Source: Chthonobacter albigriseus
Lineage (GTDB): Bacteria; Pseudomonadota; Alphaproteobacteria; Rhizobiales; Pleomorphomonadaceae
Direction of reading: 5' to 3'
Length of the DNA: 64,000 nucleotides
NCBI RefSeq assembly: GCF_013839445.1
Contig: NZ_JACDIT010000001.1
Span: 698,126 to 762,125 of the forward strand
Part shown: positions 19,730-28,348 of the stretch, one piece after another
Numbering within the stretch: position 1 is the stretch's first letter
How the letters are laid out: each line of letters starts with the position of its first letter
Translations under genes and position numbers: made by a program
The notes under the pieces: generated by a model
Told to the model about the DNA's origin: nothing
Database searches by the model: none
The model's input: only the letters and a program-made list of their open reading frames with translations

Positions 19730-20497
19730 ATGACCTCGCTCGACAACGCCTACGTCCTGATGTCGGTGGACGACGCCGTCGCCACCCTCACGCTCAACCG
19801 GCCGGACAAGGCGAACGCGTTGTCGGAGGCGATGATGGATGCGCTGGAGGAGCGCATCCTGCAGGCCGGCGCGGACGACGGGGTTCGCGTCGTGGTGCTT
19901 GCGGCAGCCGGCAAGATCTTCTGCGCGGGGCACGACCTCGCCGAGATGACAACGCACGGCGACAAGGGCTATTTCGTCGACCTGTTCGCGCGCTGCTCCC
20001 GCCTGATGGGCGCGATCCGGCAATGTCCCAAGCCGGTGATCGCCAAGGTGCAGGGTGCCGCGGTCGCCGCCGGCTGCCAGCTGGTCGCGACCTGCGACCT
20101 CGCCTACGCGGCGGACCGGGCGAAGTTCGGCGTCAACGGGATCAATCTCGGACTGTTCTGCTCGACGCCATCGGTGGCTCTGTCGCGGGCGATGCCGCGC
20201 AAGCAGGCGCTCGACCTCGCCCTGACCGGCCGGCTGATCTCCGCGGCGCGGGCGGCGGAGATGGGCCTGATCAACGCCGCGGTGCCGGCGGAGGCGCTGG
20301 ATGCGACCGTCGCGGAAACGGCCGCGCTGATCGCGGAGAAGCTCCCGTCGGCGATCGGGCTCGGCAAGGACCTGTTCCATCGCCAGCTGGAGCTCGACGA
20401 AAGCGACGCCTATGCTCTGGCCGGCGAACGGATGGCGGAGAACATCAGCCAGGCGGCGACGCGGGACCTGATCGCCGGTTTCCTCCGGAAACACTGA
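19730..20497 (+). CDS. Enoyl-CoA hydratase/isomerase family protein
   Basis: A 255-residue crotonase-fold protein. FCAGHDLAEM and VQGAAVAAGCQLVATCDLAYA are the oxyanion-hole segments, and the glycine and alanine patterns are intact. A GHDLAEM form is typical of the EchA/ECHDC3-like group, so hydratase activity itself is not certain. Two ATGs compete: 19721 has AGGA touching it, whereas 19730 has the same AGGA at a normal 9-base distance, so I prefer 19730. It follows the acyl-CoA ligase by 30 bases. Confidence 0.85.
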   Translation: MTSLDNAYVLMSVDDAVATLTLNRPDKANALSEAMMDALEERILQAGADDGVRVVVLAAAGKIFCAGHDLAEMTTHGDKGYFVDLFARCSRLMGAIRQCPKPVIAKVQGAAVAAGCQLVATCDLAYAADRAKFGVNGINLGLFCSTPSVALSRAMPRKQALDLALTGRLISAARAAEMGLINAAVPAEALDATVAETAALIAEKLPSAIGLGKDLFHRQLELDESDAYALAGERMAENISQAATRDLIAGFLRKH

Positions 20498-20575
20498 GCC
20501 CGGGCGCAGGGTCCGGCGATTGACAAACCACGGCCCTCCCGGCCAGGAATGAACCCACGAAAATCGGGGGGCGTC

Positions 20576-21136
20576 ATGGCCGTTTGGATCGCATTGGGCG
20601 TCGTCGTCGTCGCCGTTCTCTACATCATCAGCGTCTACAACGCCCTGGTGAAGAACCGCCAGATGGCCAAGGAGGGCTGGAGCGGCATCGACGTGCAGCT
20701 GAAGCGCCGCGCCGACCTCATCCCCAACCTGGTGGAGACGGTCAAGGGATACGCTTCGCACGAGCGCGCCACATTGGAAGAGGTGACGCGGATGCGCACC
20801 GCCGCAGCCGCGGTTCCGGCCGGCGACATCGCCGCCCGCGCCCAGGCGGAAGGCGCGCTTTCGGCGGCGCTCGGGCGGCTGATGGCGGTGGCGGAGGCCT
20901 ATCCGGACCTCAAGGCCAACCAGAACTACCTGGATCTCCAGTCGCAGCTTGGCGGCATCGAGAACGAGCTGCAGATGGCGCGCCGCTACTACAACGGCGC
21001 CGCGCGCAACCTCAACATCCAGATCGAGTCGTTCCCGTCCAACCTCGTCGCCGGCCAGTTCCGCTTCGAGGCGATGCCCTATTTCGAGATCGAGGATCCG
21101 GCCGACCGGCAGGTCCCGAAGGTGAGCTTCGGCTGA
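20576..21136 (+). CDS. lemA: LemA family protein
   Basis: A 186-residue protein with one N-terminal membrane helix (about residues 3-24) and an outside helical domain. The family stretch YNALVKNRQMAKEGWSGIDVQLKRRADLIPNLVETVKGYASHE is clear, as are YPDLKANQNYLDLQSQL and ENELQMARRYYNGAARNLN. Function is unknown in bacteria. The ATG at 20576 follows GGGGGG by 4 bases; an ATG 9 codons upstream is possible. LemA and DUF2207 are common partners; here they sit just before a MoxR operon. Confidence 0.92.
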   Translation: MAVWIALGVVVVAVLYIISVYNALVKNRQMAKEGWSGIDVQLKRRADLIPNLVETVKGYASHERATLEEVTRMRTAAAAVPAGDIAARAQAEGALSAALGRLMAVAEAYPDLKANQNYLDLQSQLGGIENELQMARRYYNGAARNLNIQIESFPSNLVAGQFRFEAMPYFEIEDPADRQVPKVSFG

Positions 21137-21146
21137 GGCCGGCGGG

Positions 21147-23102
21147 ATGATCCGCGCGATCGCCGCCCTTTGCCGGACACTCCCGGCGCTGCTGATGGTT
21201 CTGGCGGCGTTCGCCGCGCTGCCGGCGCACGCGGAGGAGCGGATCCGCAGTTTCACCGTCCGGATCGAGATGACCGACCGCGACCTCATCCGCGTGACGG
21301 AGCAGATCGAGGTCCAGGCGGAAGGCTACGACATCAAGCGGGGGATCTACCGCGACATTCCACTGAGCTCCCGGACGGACGACGGCGACCGCCGGGAAGC
21401 GACTTTCAAGCTCGTCTCGGTGGAACGGAACGGCGCGGACGAGCCCTACCGCCAGGAGCGGAACACCAGGGGCGTCCGGATCATCATCGGCCAGGAGGAC
21501 GTGTTCCTCACCTTCGGCCGGCACACCTACACGATCGTCTACGAGACAGGCCGGCAGATCCGCCGCTTTGCCGACCACGACGAGCTGTTCTGGAACGTCA
21601 CCGGCAACGAATGGAAGTTCTCGATCGACACCGCGCGCGCCACCGTGATCCTGCCGGAGGGCGCCCGGGCGACCGATCTCAACGCGTTCACCGGGGCGTT
21701 CGGCGAGAACGGCCGCGACTGGACCTCGTCGAGGGCGGCGGACGGCCGCTTGGTGAGCTTCGTCACGACGCGGGTGCTCCGGGCCGGCGAGGGCTTCACG
21801 ATCGCCGTCGCCCTGCCGACGGGGGTCATCGCCGAGCCGAGCGGGTCGGAGGCGATGCTGTTCGCCGTCCTCGACCGCAAGGACGAACTGATCGGCTCGG
21901 CGGGCCTCCTGCTCGTGTCTCTCTTCTATCTCTGGGCCTGGTCGAAGGTCGGCCGGGATCCGCCGGGCGGGACGGTGATCCCCCTGTTCAGGGCACCGGA
22001 GGGCGTCTCGCCATCGCTTGCCCACTACATTCACGAGCGCGGCCTTGCGGCCGGCGGTTGGCCGGCGCTCTCGGCCGCGGCCGTCGATCTCGCCGTCAAG
22101 GGCCTGATCCGCTTCGAGGATCTCGACGGCGAAACGCGCCTGGAGCGGACCGATGCGCCGGCCCCGCCGCCTAAGACGCTGCCGGCCGGCGAGGCGGCCG
22201 TGCTCTCCTTCCTGGATCGGCGCCGATCGCTGACGCTCTCCAAGGCGGACGGCAAGCAGGTCCTGGCGCTCGGCTCGGCCTTCCGCGGCGCGGTGGTGGG
22301 CGAGAACCGCGGCAAGTATTTCGAGCTCAATCGCGGCTACGTCGTGTTCGGCGTTGTGCTGTCGGTGGCGACGCTGATCGCCATGGTCGCCTTCGGCCGC
22401 TTCCGGGAGGAAGAGCTTGCTTTCATCCTGCCGCTCGTCTTCGGCGGCGTGTGGGCGAGCTTCGCCGTCCTGAAGTTCCTTTCCATCATCCGCAGCGGCG
22501 CCAGCCTGGTCCGGCGCCTGCTCACCGGGACGGTGCTCGTTGCGATCGCCTTCATCGGGATCGCCGTCGTCGGCGGGGCGGCGGTCGGTTTCCTGGTGGA
22601 GACGCTGAACGTCTGGATCGCGTCGATCGTCGGCGGGCTGATCCTTGCCAACGTGCTTTTCTTCATCCTCCTCGCCGCGCCAACGGTCGCCGGCCGCAAG
22701 GTGATGGACGACATCGAGGGGCTGCGGCTCTACCTCTCGGTCGCAGAGGAGGAGCGGATGAATATGGCGGGGGCACCCAGGATGAGCCCCAGCCACTATG
22801 AAACACTGCTCCCCTATGCCATCGCGCTCGGCGTGGAGAAGCCCTGGTCGAAGGCGTTCCAGGCCTGGCTCACGACGGCCGCGGCGGCTGGAATGGCGGC
22901 CGATTACGAGCCCGGCTGGTACCACGGCGCCCATTTCGGCCGCGACAGCTTCGCCAGCCGCATGTCGAGCACCGTCTCGTCGCTGTCGTCCTCCTTCTCC
23001 TCGTCGCTGCCGGAGACGAAGTCGTCCAGTTCCGGCTTCAGCAGTTCGGGCGGTGGCGGTTCCGGCGGTGGCGGCGGCGGCGGTGGCGGCGGCGGGTGGT
23101 GA
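21147..23102 (+). CDS. DUF2207 membrane protein with glycine-rich C-terminus
   Basis: A 651-residue protein. Residues 1-28 look like a signal peptide. An extracytoplasmic DUF2207 domain follows (IRSFTVRIEMTDRDLIRVTEQIEVQAEGYDIKRGIYRDIP). A membrane helix lies near residues 245-270, and further hydrophobic segments lie near 390-510 (VVFGVVLSVATLIAMVAF, VLVAIAFIGIAVVGGAAVGF, GGLILANVLFFILLAAP). The end is a serine-rich stretch followed by about 20 residues that are nearly all glycine and end in W; such tails are common in this family. Gene start is 10 bases after lemA. Function unknown, probably linked to LemA in the envelope. Confidence 0.88.
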   Translation: MIRAIAALCRTLPALLMVLAAFAALPAHAEERIRSFTVRIEMTDRDLIRVTEQIEVQAEGYDIKRGIYRDIPLSSRTDDGDRREATFKLVSVERNGADEPYRQERNTRGVRIIIGQEDVFLTFGRHTYTIVYETGRQIRRFADHDELFWNVTGNEWKFSIDTARATVILPEGARATDLNAFTGAFGENGRDWTSSRAADGRLVSFVTTRVLRAGEGFTIAVALPTGVIAEPSGSEAMLFAVLDRKDELIGSAGLLLVSLFYLWAWSKVGRDPPGGTVIPLFRAPEGVSPSLAHYIHERGLAAGGWPALSAAAVDLAVKGLIRFEDLDGETRLERTDAPAPPPKTLPAGEAAVLSFLDRRRSLTLSKADGKQVLALGSAFRGAVVGENRGKYFELNRGYVVFGVVLSVATLIAMVAFGRFREEELAFILPLVFGGVWASFAVLKFLSIIRSGASLVRRLLTGTVLVAIAFIGIAVVGGAAVGFLVETLNVWIASIVGGLILANVLFFILLAAPTVAGRKVMDDIEGLRLYLSVAEEERMNMAGAPRMSPSHYETLLPYAIALGVEKPWSKAFQAWLTTAAAAGMAADYEPGWYHGAHFGRDSFASRMSSTVSSLSSSFSSSLPETKSSSSGFSSSGGGGSGGGGGGGGGGGW

Positions 23103-23254
23103 ACCGCCGCGTTCGACAGTTCTCCCAAAGAGGCCCGATGTCGCAGCCGGCGGGGAAAAAAGTCAGGTTGCCAGGGCCGGCCGGTGATGCCCTACTCCGC
23201 GGATCGGCGAAACACGGCCCCTGAAGAAGGCTCCGTGCGCCCGGGAGAGAACGC

Positions 23255-24253
23255 ATGGATGCCAACCAACCGGCAACGTCGCCGCCGGGGTCGACGACCG
23301 TCGAACGCGAGCGGATCGCCGAGGTCGCGCGGACGCTGGAAAAGGCCCTGATCGGCCGCACCCCGCTCGTCGAGCGGCTGATGATCGCCCTGTTGACCGG
23401 CGGGCACATCCTGGTCGAGGGCGCGCCGGGGCTTGCCAAGACGCGGGCAGTGAAGCAGCTTTCCGACCGGCTCGATGCCAGCTTCGCCCGCATCCAGTGC
23501 ACGCCCGACCTGATGCCGGCGGACCTGACCGGCACGCCGGTCTGGCGGCCGGATGCCGGCGCCTTCGAGTTCGTGGCCGGCCCCCTCTTTCACAACCTCG
23601 TGCTTGTCGACGAGATCAACCGCGCGCCGCCGAAGGTGCAGTCCGCGCTCCTGGAAGCGATGGCCGAGCGCCAGGTCACGGCCGGCGGCGTCACGCATCC
23701 GCTGCCGGACCCGTTCATCGTGGTTGCCACGCAGAACCCGATCGAGCACGAGGGCACGTTTCCGCTTCCCGAAGCGCAGCTCGACCGGTTCCTCTTCCAT
23801 GTGACCGTGGACATGCCCGACGCCATTGCGGAGCGCGAGATCCTGGACCTCGTCGAGCGCGAGACCGTCACGCCGCCGGCGGCTGCCGGCATCCGGCTAT
23901 CGGTCGACGAGGTGCGGCTCGCCCGGACGGAGGCGATGCGCACCCATCTCTCCCCGGCGCTCAAGGACTACATCGTCCGGCTGGTCACCGCGACGCGTGA
24001 CGGGTCCGTGGGAGACGATGTGAAGGCCGCGATCGAGCACGCGGTCTCGCCGCGCGGCACGCTTTCGCTCGCCGCTGCCGCCAAGGCCCGCGCCTATCTG
24101 CGCGGACGCGACTACGCCACGCCGGAGGACGTACGGGCGCTTGCCGCCGATACGCTCGCCCACCGGCTCGTGCTGACCTGGCGGGCCGCTGCCGAGGGCG
24201 ACACCAGCCGCAAAGTGATCGCCCGGCTCGTCGACCGGGTCGCGCCGCTCTGA
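23255..24253 (+). CDS. moxR: MoxR-family AAA+ ATPase
   Basis: A 332-residue AAA+ chaperone-like ATPase. Walker A is EGAPGLAKTRAVK, Walker B LVLVDEINRAPPKVQSALLEAMAERQVT, sensor 1 VVATQNPIEHEGTFPLPEAQLDRFLF. MoxR ATPases work with VWA proteins to mature or insert metals and complexes. It heads a tightly packed operon with DUF58, DUF4381, two VWA proteins, a TPR protein and BatD. GGGAGAG precedes the ATG at 23255. The 152 bases before it hold no gene. Confidence 0.95.
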   Translation: MDANQPATSPPGSTTVERERIAEVARTLEKALIGRTPLVERLMIALLTGGHILVEGAPGLAKTRAVKQLSDRLDASFARIQCTPDLMPADLTGTPVWRPDAGAFEFVAGPLFHNLVLVDEINRAPPKVQSALLEAMAERQVTAGGVTHPLPDPFIVVATQNPIEHEGTFPLPEAQLDRFLFHVTVDMPDAIAEREILDLVERETVTPPAAAGIRLSVDEVRLARTEAMRTHLSPALKDYIVRLVTATRDGSVGDDVKAAIEHAVSPRGTLSLAAAAKARAYLRGRDYATPEDVRALAADTLAHRLVLTWRAAAEGDTSRKVIARLVDRVAPL

Positions 24254-24263
24254 GGAGTTGGGG

Positions 24264-25160
24264 ATGGACGTCCTGGACCATTCCGGCGTCAGCGTCGATC
24301 CGGATCGCCTCTTCCGCCTCCGCTTCGCCGCGGCCGAGGCGCGGCGCGCCCTGTCTCGGCGCACGTCGGCGCGGCCGGGTCCGTTCGTCACGAAGCGACG
24401 GGGCCGCGGCTCGGAGACCGACGACGTCCGCACCTGGTCGCACGGCGACGACATCCGCCATATCGACCGCAACGTCACCGCCCGCACCGGCGTACCGCAT
24501 GTGCGGACCTTCCGTGACGAGCGGGAGAAGACGACGCTGCTCCTTGCCGATTTCCGCCCCCCCATGCTGTTCGGCACGCGCCGCGCCTTCCTTTCCGTGG
24601 CCGCGGCGGAGCTTCTGGCGCTGATCGGCTGGAGCGTGGCGGAGGACGGCGGGCGGGTGGGCGTCCTCGCCGTCGGCGGTGCGGAGCCGGAGTTCGTCCG
24701 TCCCGTCGTCGGCGAGCGGGCCATGGTGGCGGTGATCGGCGCGCTTGCCCGGGCGCACCGGTCGGCGCTCGACAGCGAGGCGAAGAAGACCCAGCCGCTC
24801 GCGCCCGACATCGAGGCGGCCGGCCGGCTGCTGCCGCCGGGCGGCACGCTTGCCATCGCCACGGCGCTGGACGCGCCCGGCGACGGCTTCGACGAGACGG
24901 TCGTGCGGGCGGTCCACCGGGCCGACGTGACGGTCTTCGTGATGACCGATGCCTTCGAACGGCAACCGCCGGCGGGCGTCTATCCCTTCCTGTCGGTCGA
25001 CGGCCGGCGGGCGGTCGGGGCGATCCCCGCCGACGTCGCGCCGGCAGCGGATCGGCGCCTGGACAGACTCGCCGCGCTCGGCGCGTCGGCGATCGCGGTG
25101 GCGGCGGAGGAGAATCCGGAGACGCTGTTGCGTGTCATCGAGGCGATCCATGGCCGATGA
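24264..25160 (+). CDS. DUF58 domain protein of the MoxR/Bat operon
   Basis: A 298-residue cytosolic-type DUF58 protein. The signature GRGSETDDVRTWSHGDDIRHIDRNVTARTGVPHVRTFRDEREKTTLLLADF is present at about residues 40-95. DUF58 proteins resemble VWA folds and always accompany MoxR. The ATG at 24264 follows GAGGAGTTGGGG; a TTG two codons earlier is less likely. The stop overlaps the next start by 11 bases. Confidence 0.9.
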   Translation: MDVLDHSGVSVDPDRLFRLRFAAAEARRALSRRTSARPGPFVTKRRGRGSETDDVRTWSHGDDIRHIDRNVTARTGVPHVRTFRDEREKTTLLLADFRPPMLFGTRRAFLSVAAAELLALIGWSVAEDGGRVGVLAVGGAEPEFVRPVVGERAMVAVIGALARAHRSALDSEAKKTQPLAPDIEAAGRLLPPGGTLAIATALDAPGDGFDETVVRAVHRADVTVFVMTDAFERQPPAGVYPFLSVDGRRAVGAIPADVAPAADRRLDRLAALGASAIAVAAEENPETLLRVIEAIHGR

Positions 25161-25608
25161 TCCGCTCGCCCTGCTCCGCCCGGTGCGCTGGCCTGCGGCA
25201 ACACCCGTCGTCAGCGCCTCAGACCTGATCGAGGCGGCCGTCGTCGGTGTGCTCGCCGCCTGCCTCGTCGTCGCGCTCGTCGTCGCCTTCCGGCAGCGAC
25301 GCGGCACGCATCCGAGACGTGAGGCGCTTGCCCGGGTGAAGGCCGCGGCGCTGCTGCCGCCGGACGAACGGCTTGCGGCGGAAGCCGCCGCGTTGCGCAG
25401 CTACGTCGCCCGCGTCCGGGGCCCCGGCGAGGCGCAGGCGGAAGGCGAGGAATGGCTGCAGACGCTGGACCGTGTGTTTGCGACGACCGCCTTCACCACC
25501 GGACCCGGGCGCGCGCTCGCGGACGGGCTCTATCGGCCGGACGGCGCGCCGAAGGACGATGCCGTGGATCGGCTGCTGATGCGGGTGCTTGCCGGGACGC
25601 GGGGCTGA
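25150..25608 (+). CDS. DUF4381-like membrane protein
   Basis: A 152-residue protein with a proline-rich N-terminus (DPLALLRPVRWPAATPVV), one membrane helix at about residues 30-48 (AVVGVLAACLVVALVVAF) and a cytosolic helical domain (ALLPPDERLAAEAAALRSYV). Size, topology and position between DUF58 and the first VWA gene fit DUF4381. Role unknown. Confidence 0.8.
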   Translation: MADDPLALLRPVRWPAATPVVSASDLIEAAVVGVLAACLVVALVVAFRQRRGTHPRREALARVKAAALLPPDERLAAEAAALRSYVARVRGPGEAQAEGEEWLQTLDRVFATTAFTTGPGRALADGLYRPDGAPKDDAVDRLLMRVLAGTRG

Positions 25609-25611
25609 CCC

Positions 25612-26580
25612 ATGCTGGAATGGCTCGCCACCCCGCTCGCGCTGCTGCTCGCCCCGCTGCCGTTCCTGGTGCGGCGGCTGGTGCCGCCGTCACCGGCGGC
25701 GGCGGGCGCACTGACCGTGCCCCCCGCGATCGCCGCCCGCTTGACCGAGGGCGAGGGTCTGGCCGCCCGCCAGCAGCGGCGGTTCCTCCTACTTGCCTGG
25801 GTCGCCTGGTTGTTCCTGGTGGTGGCGCTCGCCGGGCCGCAGCGGATCCTGCCGGCGCAGGCGCTGCCGGCCTCGGCGCACGAGATCGTCCTGGTGCTTG
25901 ATCTCTCCGGCAGCATGGAGAGCAAGGACATGACGCTCGGCGGCGAAACGGTGCGCCGGGTGGATGCGGTCAAGTCAGTCGCGCGGGACTTCGTGCAGCG
26001 GCGGGCCGGCGACCGGATCGGCGTCGTGTTCTTCGCCGAGGAGTCACAGGTGGCCTCGGTCCCGACCTTTGACGTGGAGGCCGTCGACGCCGTGCTCGCC
26101 AACGCCGACATCGGCGACCTCGGCCGCTCCACCGCCATCGGCGACGGGCTCGGGCTCGCTTTGAAGCGGCTCAAGGATTCCGCCACACCCAACCGCGTCG
26201 TGGTGCTGCTGTCCGACGGCACCAGCACGGCCGGCGCGGTGCGGCCGGAAGCGGCGGCGGCGCTGGCGCGTGAGCTCGGGGTGCGCGTCCACACCATCGC
26301 GCTCGGCACCAACGAGCGGCTCGAACAGGGCCAGAGCGGCGTCGCCAGCCTGGTCGACGCGCAGACGCTGGAGGCGATCGCGGCGGCGAGCGGCGGCCGG
26401 TTCTTCCGGGTGCGCGACACCGACGACCTCAGGGCGGTGACCGCCGAGATCGACCGCGCCGAAGGCGGGCGGATGCCGGCGCCACCGGCCTCGGTCGCCC
26501 AGCCTCTCTGGCCGTGGCCGGCGGGCGCGTCCTTTGCCCTTCTCCTCGTGCTCGCCGTCCTGGAACGGAGGCGGCCATGA
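25612..26580 (+). CDS. VWA-domain membrane protein, BatA-like
   Basis: A 322-residue protein with N-terminal membrane helices (about 8-20 and 57-75), a von Willebrand A domain and a C-terminal helix. The MIDAS is intact: D97-x-S99-x-S101 in LDLSGSM, a threonine in LGRSTAIGDGL, and VVLLSDGTST. Metal-dependent binding to a partner is expected. The start lies 3 bases after the DUF4381 stop; the stop overlaps the next ATG by 4 bases. Confidence 0.9.
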   Translation: MLEWLATPLALLLAPLPFLVRRLVPPSPAAAGALTVPPAIAARLTEGEGLAARQQRRFLLLAWVAWLFLVVALAGPQRILPAQALPASAHEIVLVLDLSGSMESKDMTLGGETVRRVDAVKSVARDFVQRRAGDRIGVVFFAEESQVASVPTFDVEAVDAVLANADIGDLGRSTAIGDGLGLALKRLKDSATPNRVVVLLSDGTSTAGAVRPEAAAALARELGVRVHTIALGTNERLEQGQSGVASLVDAQTLEAIAAASGGRFFRVRDTDDLRAVTAEIDRAEGGRMPAPPASVAQPLWPWPAGASFALLLVLAVLERRRP

Positions 26581-27503
26581 TCTCGCTCGGTGGCATAGCC
26601 CTGCTGCGGCCGCTCTGGATCCTGGCGCTCGCCGCCGTCGCCGCCGTCGTTATCCTGGTGAAGGCGCGCGGTGCGCTCGGCGACTGGCGGCGCGCGGTTG
26701 ACGCACCGCTGCTTGCCGCGCTGCTCAAGCGGGGCGGTGCGTCGCTGGAGGCGCTCAACCGGGCGCGCTTGCCGGCCAGCGCGATCGCGGCGGGTATCCT
26801 GGCGCTGGCGCTCACGGGACCTGCGACGGAGCGCGGGGACCTCGGCGCCTGGCGCAACCTCGACGCGGTTCTCGTCGGCCTGGACCTTTCGCGGTCCGTC
26901 GCGGAAAGCGCCCTCGGGGAGGCCCGGCTCGCGGCACTGCAGGCGGCGGAGGCGGCCGGCACGCGGCAGAGCGGTTTCATCGTCTATGCCGGCGACGCCT
27001 ACACGGGCGCGACCTTCACCTTCGACCGGGAGGCGCTGTCCCAGCTGATCGCCGCGACCGGTCCGGACCTGGTGCCCGACGTGGGCAGCGACCCGGCGCG
27101 GGCGATCGCGCTCGCCGGCACGATGCTCGCCGAATCCGGCATCGCGAGCGGCGACCTCGTGCTCGTCACGGACGGCGGCGGCATCGACCAGCGCGCGCTC
27201 GACCGGGCGGCCGAACTGCGCGCCGCCGGCCATCGGCTCGACGTCGCGTTCATCACCGCCGGCCAGCGCTCGCCGGATGCGCCGGCGCCCGACCGGACAG
27301 CCGTGGACGCGCTCGCCTCCGCGGGAGGCGGGGCGGTGGCGGACGCTTCGGATCCGGAAGCGATCCCGCGGCTGATCGCGGGGAGCAGTTCGGAGCGGCT
27401 CGGCCGCAGCGCCTATGCGGTACTCGCCTGGTTCGATATTGGTCGCCCGCTGTCGGCGCTTGCCGCCGTGCCGCTCCTCCTCCTGTTCCGGAGGCGGCGA
27501 TGA
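26577..27503 (+). CDS. VWA-domain membrane protein, BatB-like
   Basis: A 308-residue VWA protein with two N-terminal membrane helices (about 10-28 and 68-80) and a C-terminal one (IGRPLSALAAVPLLLLFRRRR). The MIDAS motif D103-x-S105-x-S107 is present (LDLSRS), with VLVTDGGG. The upstream part of the frame is inside the previous gene; ATGA overlap fixes the start at 26577. Paired VWA proteins are usual in Bat operons. Confidence 0.87.
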   Translation: MISLGGIALLRPLWILALAAVAAVVILVKARGALGDWRRAVDAPLLAALLKRGGASLEALNRARLPASAIAAGILALALTGPATERGDLGAWRNLDAVLVGLDLSRSVAESALGEARLAALQAAEAAGTRQSGFIVYAGDAYTGATFTFDREALSQLIAATGPDLVPDVGSDPARAIALAGTMLAESGIASGDLVLVTDGGGIDQRALDRAAELRAAGHRLDVAFITAGQRSPDAPAPDRTAVDALASAGGGAVADASDPEAIPRLIAGSSSERLGRSAYAVLAWFDIGRPLSALAAVPLLLLFRRRR

Positions 27504-28348
27504 GAGGGGTGACGATCGCAGCGGCCGTCGCCCTCGTGGCCGCGGGCCTCTATGTCGAGCGGTTCCCGATCGGGCGCCTGCTGGCCGCCGCCGGCGCTCC
27601 CGGGGTGGCCGCCGTCCTGTTCGACGATCCGGCCTGGAAGGGCGCCGCGTTCGCCGCCGCCGGCCGGGGCGAAGCGGCGGTCGACGCGCTCCGGCGCACG
27701 CGCAGCCCGGAGGCGGCCTACAACATGGGCAACGCGCTGGTCGCGGCCGGCGACTATCCGCTTGCCGTGAAGGCCTACGCACTGGCGCTCGCCCGCAACC
27801 CGGACGACGCAGACGCGCGGATCAACAAGGGCATCGTGGAGCGCCTGATCGCGGCCGCGCAGCCGCCTCCGGACGAACAGCCCGGCGGCGGCAGCGCCAA
27901 TTCGGGCGCGCGGATCGACCACGATCCTTCCGCCATGGACACCTCCGACCCGGACGCCAAGGCGAAGTCCGCCACCGGCGACGGGATGGTCGGCAACCGT
28001 GAGGGGACGAGCGACGAGAAGAGCGCGGGCAGCGGCAAGGTGGATCGCAAGGGCAGCGGCGCCCAGGATGAGACGGAGGCGGGTGCCGGCACGGCGTCGG
28101 GTGCGGCCACCGACGCGGCGGGGACCGCCGGAAAAGGCGGCGGGCAGACCGACAGCGCGGCTTCGGAAGAGGCCGACAAGCGCCGCACCCCCGGCGCTTC
28201 GGAGCGCGAAGCCGCCCAGGCGACGCTGCAATGGCTCGCCGCGATCCCGGACGACCCGACCCGTTGGCTAAAGGTGAAGATCGCCGATGAACGCGATCGG
28301 CGCGTCAAGGCGGGCGTCGCCGTCCAGCCGGGAGGTACGGGATGGTGA
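27500..28348 (+). CDS. TPR-containing protein, BatC-like
   Basis: A 282-residue protein. A signal or membrane helix fills residues 3-18. A short TPR unit follows (EAAYNMGNALVAAGDYPLAVKAYALALARNPDDADARINKGIVERL). Residues about 115-240 are low-complexity and rich in Gly, Ser, Ala, Asp and Glu, probably disordered. The end ATLQWLAAIPDDPTRWLKVKI is a recurrent BatC tail motif. It overlaps the previous gene by 4 bases and the next by 7. Confidence 0.85.
   Translation: MRGVTIAAAVALVAAGLYVERFPIGRLLAAAGAPGVAAVLFDDPAWKGAAFAAAGRGEAAVDALRRTRSPEAAYNMGNALVAAGDYPLAVKAYALALARNPDDADARINKGIVERLIAAAQPPPDEQPGGGSANSGARIDHDPSAMDTSDPDAKAKSATGDGMVGNREGTSDEKSAGSGKVDRKGSGAQDETEAGAGTASGAATDAAGTAGKGGGQTDSAASEEADKRRTPGASEREAAQATLQWLAAIPDDPTRWLKVKIADERDRRVKAGVAVQPGGTGW

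Noticed and set aside
18101-21289. A 1062-codon open frame on the minus strand opposite the acyl-CoA ligase, hydratase and lemA genes
   Set aside because: It is a mirror frame of GC-rich codons, with biased His/Arg/Asp composition and no recognisable domain; the plus-strand genes have clear homology.
23041-23100. Repeated GGC/GGT triplets resembling a tandem repeat
   Set aside because: It codes for the glycine-rich tail of the DUF2207 protein, common in that family; not a CRISPR or mobile repeat.
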